Shown piece after piece: positions 6,056 through 6,748 of a stretch of DNA of 6,748 bases; within the stretch, counting starts at the first letter, position 1; each line of letters opens with the position of its first letter. The notes under the pieces were generated by a model. That model was not told the origin of the DNA. It did no database searches and worked only from the letters and a program-made list of their open reading frames with translations. This DNA is from an archaeon. Lineage in GTDB: Archaea; Iainarchaeota; Iainarchaeia; Iainarchaeales; GCA-2688035. The DNA lies in contig JAUWWX010000047.1 of the NCBI GenBank assembly GCA_030616665.1, positions 1 to 6,748 of the forward strand, read 5' to 3'. A program made the position numbers and the translations under genes.

Positions 6056-6067
6056 GCAAAAAGCCAA
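5845..6067. repeat. Direct repeat copy B (truncated nucleotidyltransferase)
   Basis: Partner of 3211-3433, same orientation, offset 2634 bases. The left boundary at 5845 is where the truncated gene loses homology. The right boundary lies a few bases upstream of the start codon, where about 9 of 13 bases still match. The pair brackets the aminotransferase and glycosyltransferase genes. No terminal inverted repeats or target-site duplications were seen at either end. Confidence 0.95.
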
Positions 6068-6088
6068 CAATCTTTGTGCTGTATGAAA

Positions 6089-6095
6089 AATTTAA
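6089..6095 (-). promoter_or_regulatory. TATA-like element upstream of truncated nucleotidyltransferase
   Basis: The minus strand reads TATGTTTAAATTT around this site, and TTTAAAT would place a transcript start near 6066, about 11 bases before the ATG at 6055. The upstream sequence is not similar to that of the intact copy, so the duplicate may have its own promoter. Confidence 0.35.
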
Positions 6096-6141
6096 ACATA
6101 TTCAATTCAATGATTGCACCAATTCTTTGTTTTTGTTATGG

Positions 6142-6192
6142 TTATTAAAGTTTTTTTGTTTTTAAGATACCCTGCAAGGTGTTTTGTTTTTC
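6142..6192 (+). promoter_or_regulatory. Promoter-like element and Shine-Dalgarno for the membrane protein
   Basis: TTATTAAAG (6142-6150) is a TATA-like element giving a transcript start near 6171. AGGTG (6177-6181), complementary to the 16S tail, lies 11 bases before the ATG at 6193 and supports that start over an earlier TTG at 6184. The region is divergent from the truncated nucleotidyltransferase. Confidence 0.4.
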
Positions 6193-6711
6193 ATGGATTT
6201 TTTGTCTAGACTAAAGGAAAACAGGCTTGTCTGCATTGCGCTTTTTGTCCTTCTGCTTTACCTGTTGCCGTTTTTTGTTTTGGGCGAGGATTTTCCTGCT
6301 TTGGTGCATGATAACTTAGATTGGCTTGTTACATATAAGGTGCTGGCTGAAAACGGGCAGATTTTTGCCCCTATGGATACAGTGGTTCCAAATTTTATGC
6401 TGGGCCTGCCAAGGAGCAGCCTGGGCACGGAATTCAATTTTTTTAGTTGGTTGTATGCCTTTTTTGCCCCTGCCAGCGCCTTTATTGTCAACCTTTGCTT
6501 GATGCATTTGGTTGCTTTTGCCGGAATGTACCTTTTGCTAAAGAACCATTTTCTAAAAGGCAGAGAATGCAGGTTTATAGCGGTGGGCTCGGCTTTGGCT
6601 TTTGCATTGCTCCCTTTTGCGCCGCTGGCTGTGTTAACGGTTGCCGGCATGCCTCTTGCACTTTATGCCTTTTTAAATATTAGGGCAGGCAGGTCAGGCA
6701 AAAGGGATTAG
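6193..6711 (+). CDS. Multi-spanning membrane protein, DUF6044/YfhO-like, interrupted by in-frame TAG
   Basis: 172 codons to a TAG at 6709-6711. A short basic N-terminus (SRLKENR) is followed by a membrane helix (about 12-31), an extracytoplasmic segment with LVHDNLDWLVTYKVL (37-51) and VVPNFMLGLPRSS (64-76), then helices at about 84-103, 103-118 and 129-149, and a basic loop ending GRSGKRD. The HDNLD acidic motif and NFMLGLPR resemble DUF6044/YfhO-like proteins, which are several hundred residues long and thought to be GT-C-like lipid-linked sugar transferases. This attribution is from memory of the family pattern. After the TAG the same frame reads LILVLFPFYSSL, as expected for the next helix, so the gene looks interrupted by a single stop rather than naturally short. 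It fits the adjacent surface-glycan block but is transcribed away from it. Confidence 0.65.
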   Translation: MDFLSRLKENRLVCIALFVLLLYLLPFFVLGEDFPALVHDNLDWLVTYKVLAENGQIFAPMDTVVPNFMLGLPRSSLGTEFNFFSWLYAFFAPASAFIVNLCLMHLVAFAGMYLLLKNHFLKGRECRFIAVGSALAFALLPFAPLAVLTVAGMPLALYAFLNIRAGRSGKRD

Positions 6712-6748
6712 CTGATTTTGGTGCTCTTTCCGTTTTATTCCAGCCTCC
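6709..6748 (+). other. In-frame continuation after the TAG, cut by window edge
   Basis: The twelve codons after the stop, in the same frame, encode LILVLFPFYSSL, a hydrophobic helix start continuing the upstream protein. Nothing else suggests a new start here (no SD and no ATG). It is best read as the rest of the gene from 6193, beyond a nonsense codon. Confidence 0.55.

Noticed and set aside
3211..6067. Composite transposon or insertion sequence between the direct repeats
   Set aside because: No transposase, terminal inverted repeats or target-site duplications; the repeats are gene fragments.
1..6748. CRISPR array, toxin-antitoxin or defence system
   Set aside because: No regularly spaced short repeats and no nuclease, reverse transcriptase or toxin-like frames on either strand.

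Overview
The window looks archaeal. Most genes have a TATA-like element, sometimes paired with a recognisable Shine-Dalgarno (SD) sequence. The set of an MTA phosphorylase with a C-terminal Cys-Gly-Cys, an archaeal-style sugar nucleotidyltransferase, a COG2426 membrane protein and a secreted PKD-domain protein also fits an archaeon. A small DPANN-type or euryarchaeal genome is my best guess. The phylum cannot be fixed from 6.7 kb and no rRNA is present.

Layout: (1) 1-681, minus strand: the first 227 codons of a secreted PKD-domain surface protein running off the left edge. (2) 682-850: a divergent intergenic region with a dyad and facing promoter-like elements. (3) 851-1321, plus strand: a small COG2426 membrane protein whose TAG stop shares a CTAG with the stop of the convergent next gene. 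(4) 1318-2649, minus strand: a purine-salvage pair, apt then mtnP, 9 bp apart. MtnP releases adenine from methylthioadenosine and Apt converts it to AMP. (5) 2684-5640, minus strand: a nucleotide-sugar and glycan block, in transcription order a PseC-like DegT aminotransferase, a polyprenyl-phosphate-type family 2 glycosyltransferase, an AT-rich spacer, and a sugar-1-phosphate nucleotidyltransferase. (6) 5642-6055, minus strand: a truncated second copy of that nucleotidyltransferase, placed just before the aminotransferase. (7) 6193-6748, plus strand: the start of a multi-spanning membrane protein resembling DUF6044/YfhO-like proteins, interrupted by an in-frame TAG beyond which the same frame still reads as plausible protein.

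Together, regions 5-7 look like part of a cell-surface glycosylation locus: an activated sugar is made, aminated, and moved to a lipid carrier or glycan at the membrane. The PKD protein carries six N-glycosylation sequons in 227 residues and is a possible acceptor, though nothing in the sequence links them directly. The two most notable features are the ~220-bp direct repeat (truncated plus intact nucleotidyltransferase) bracketing the aminotransferase and glycosyltransferase genes, and the amber codon inside the membrane protein gene. I found no tRNA, rRNA, CRISPR array, transposase or clear novel defence system.
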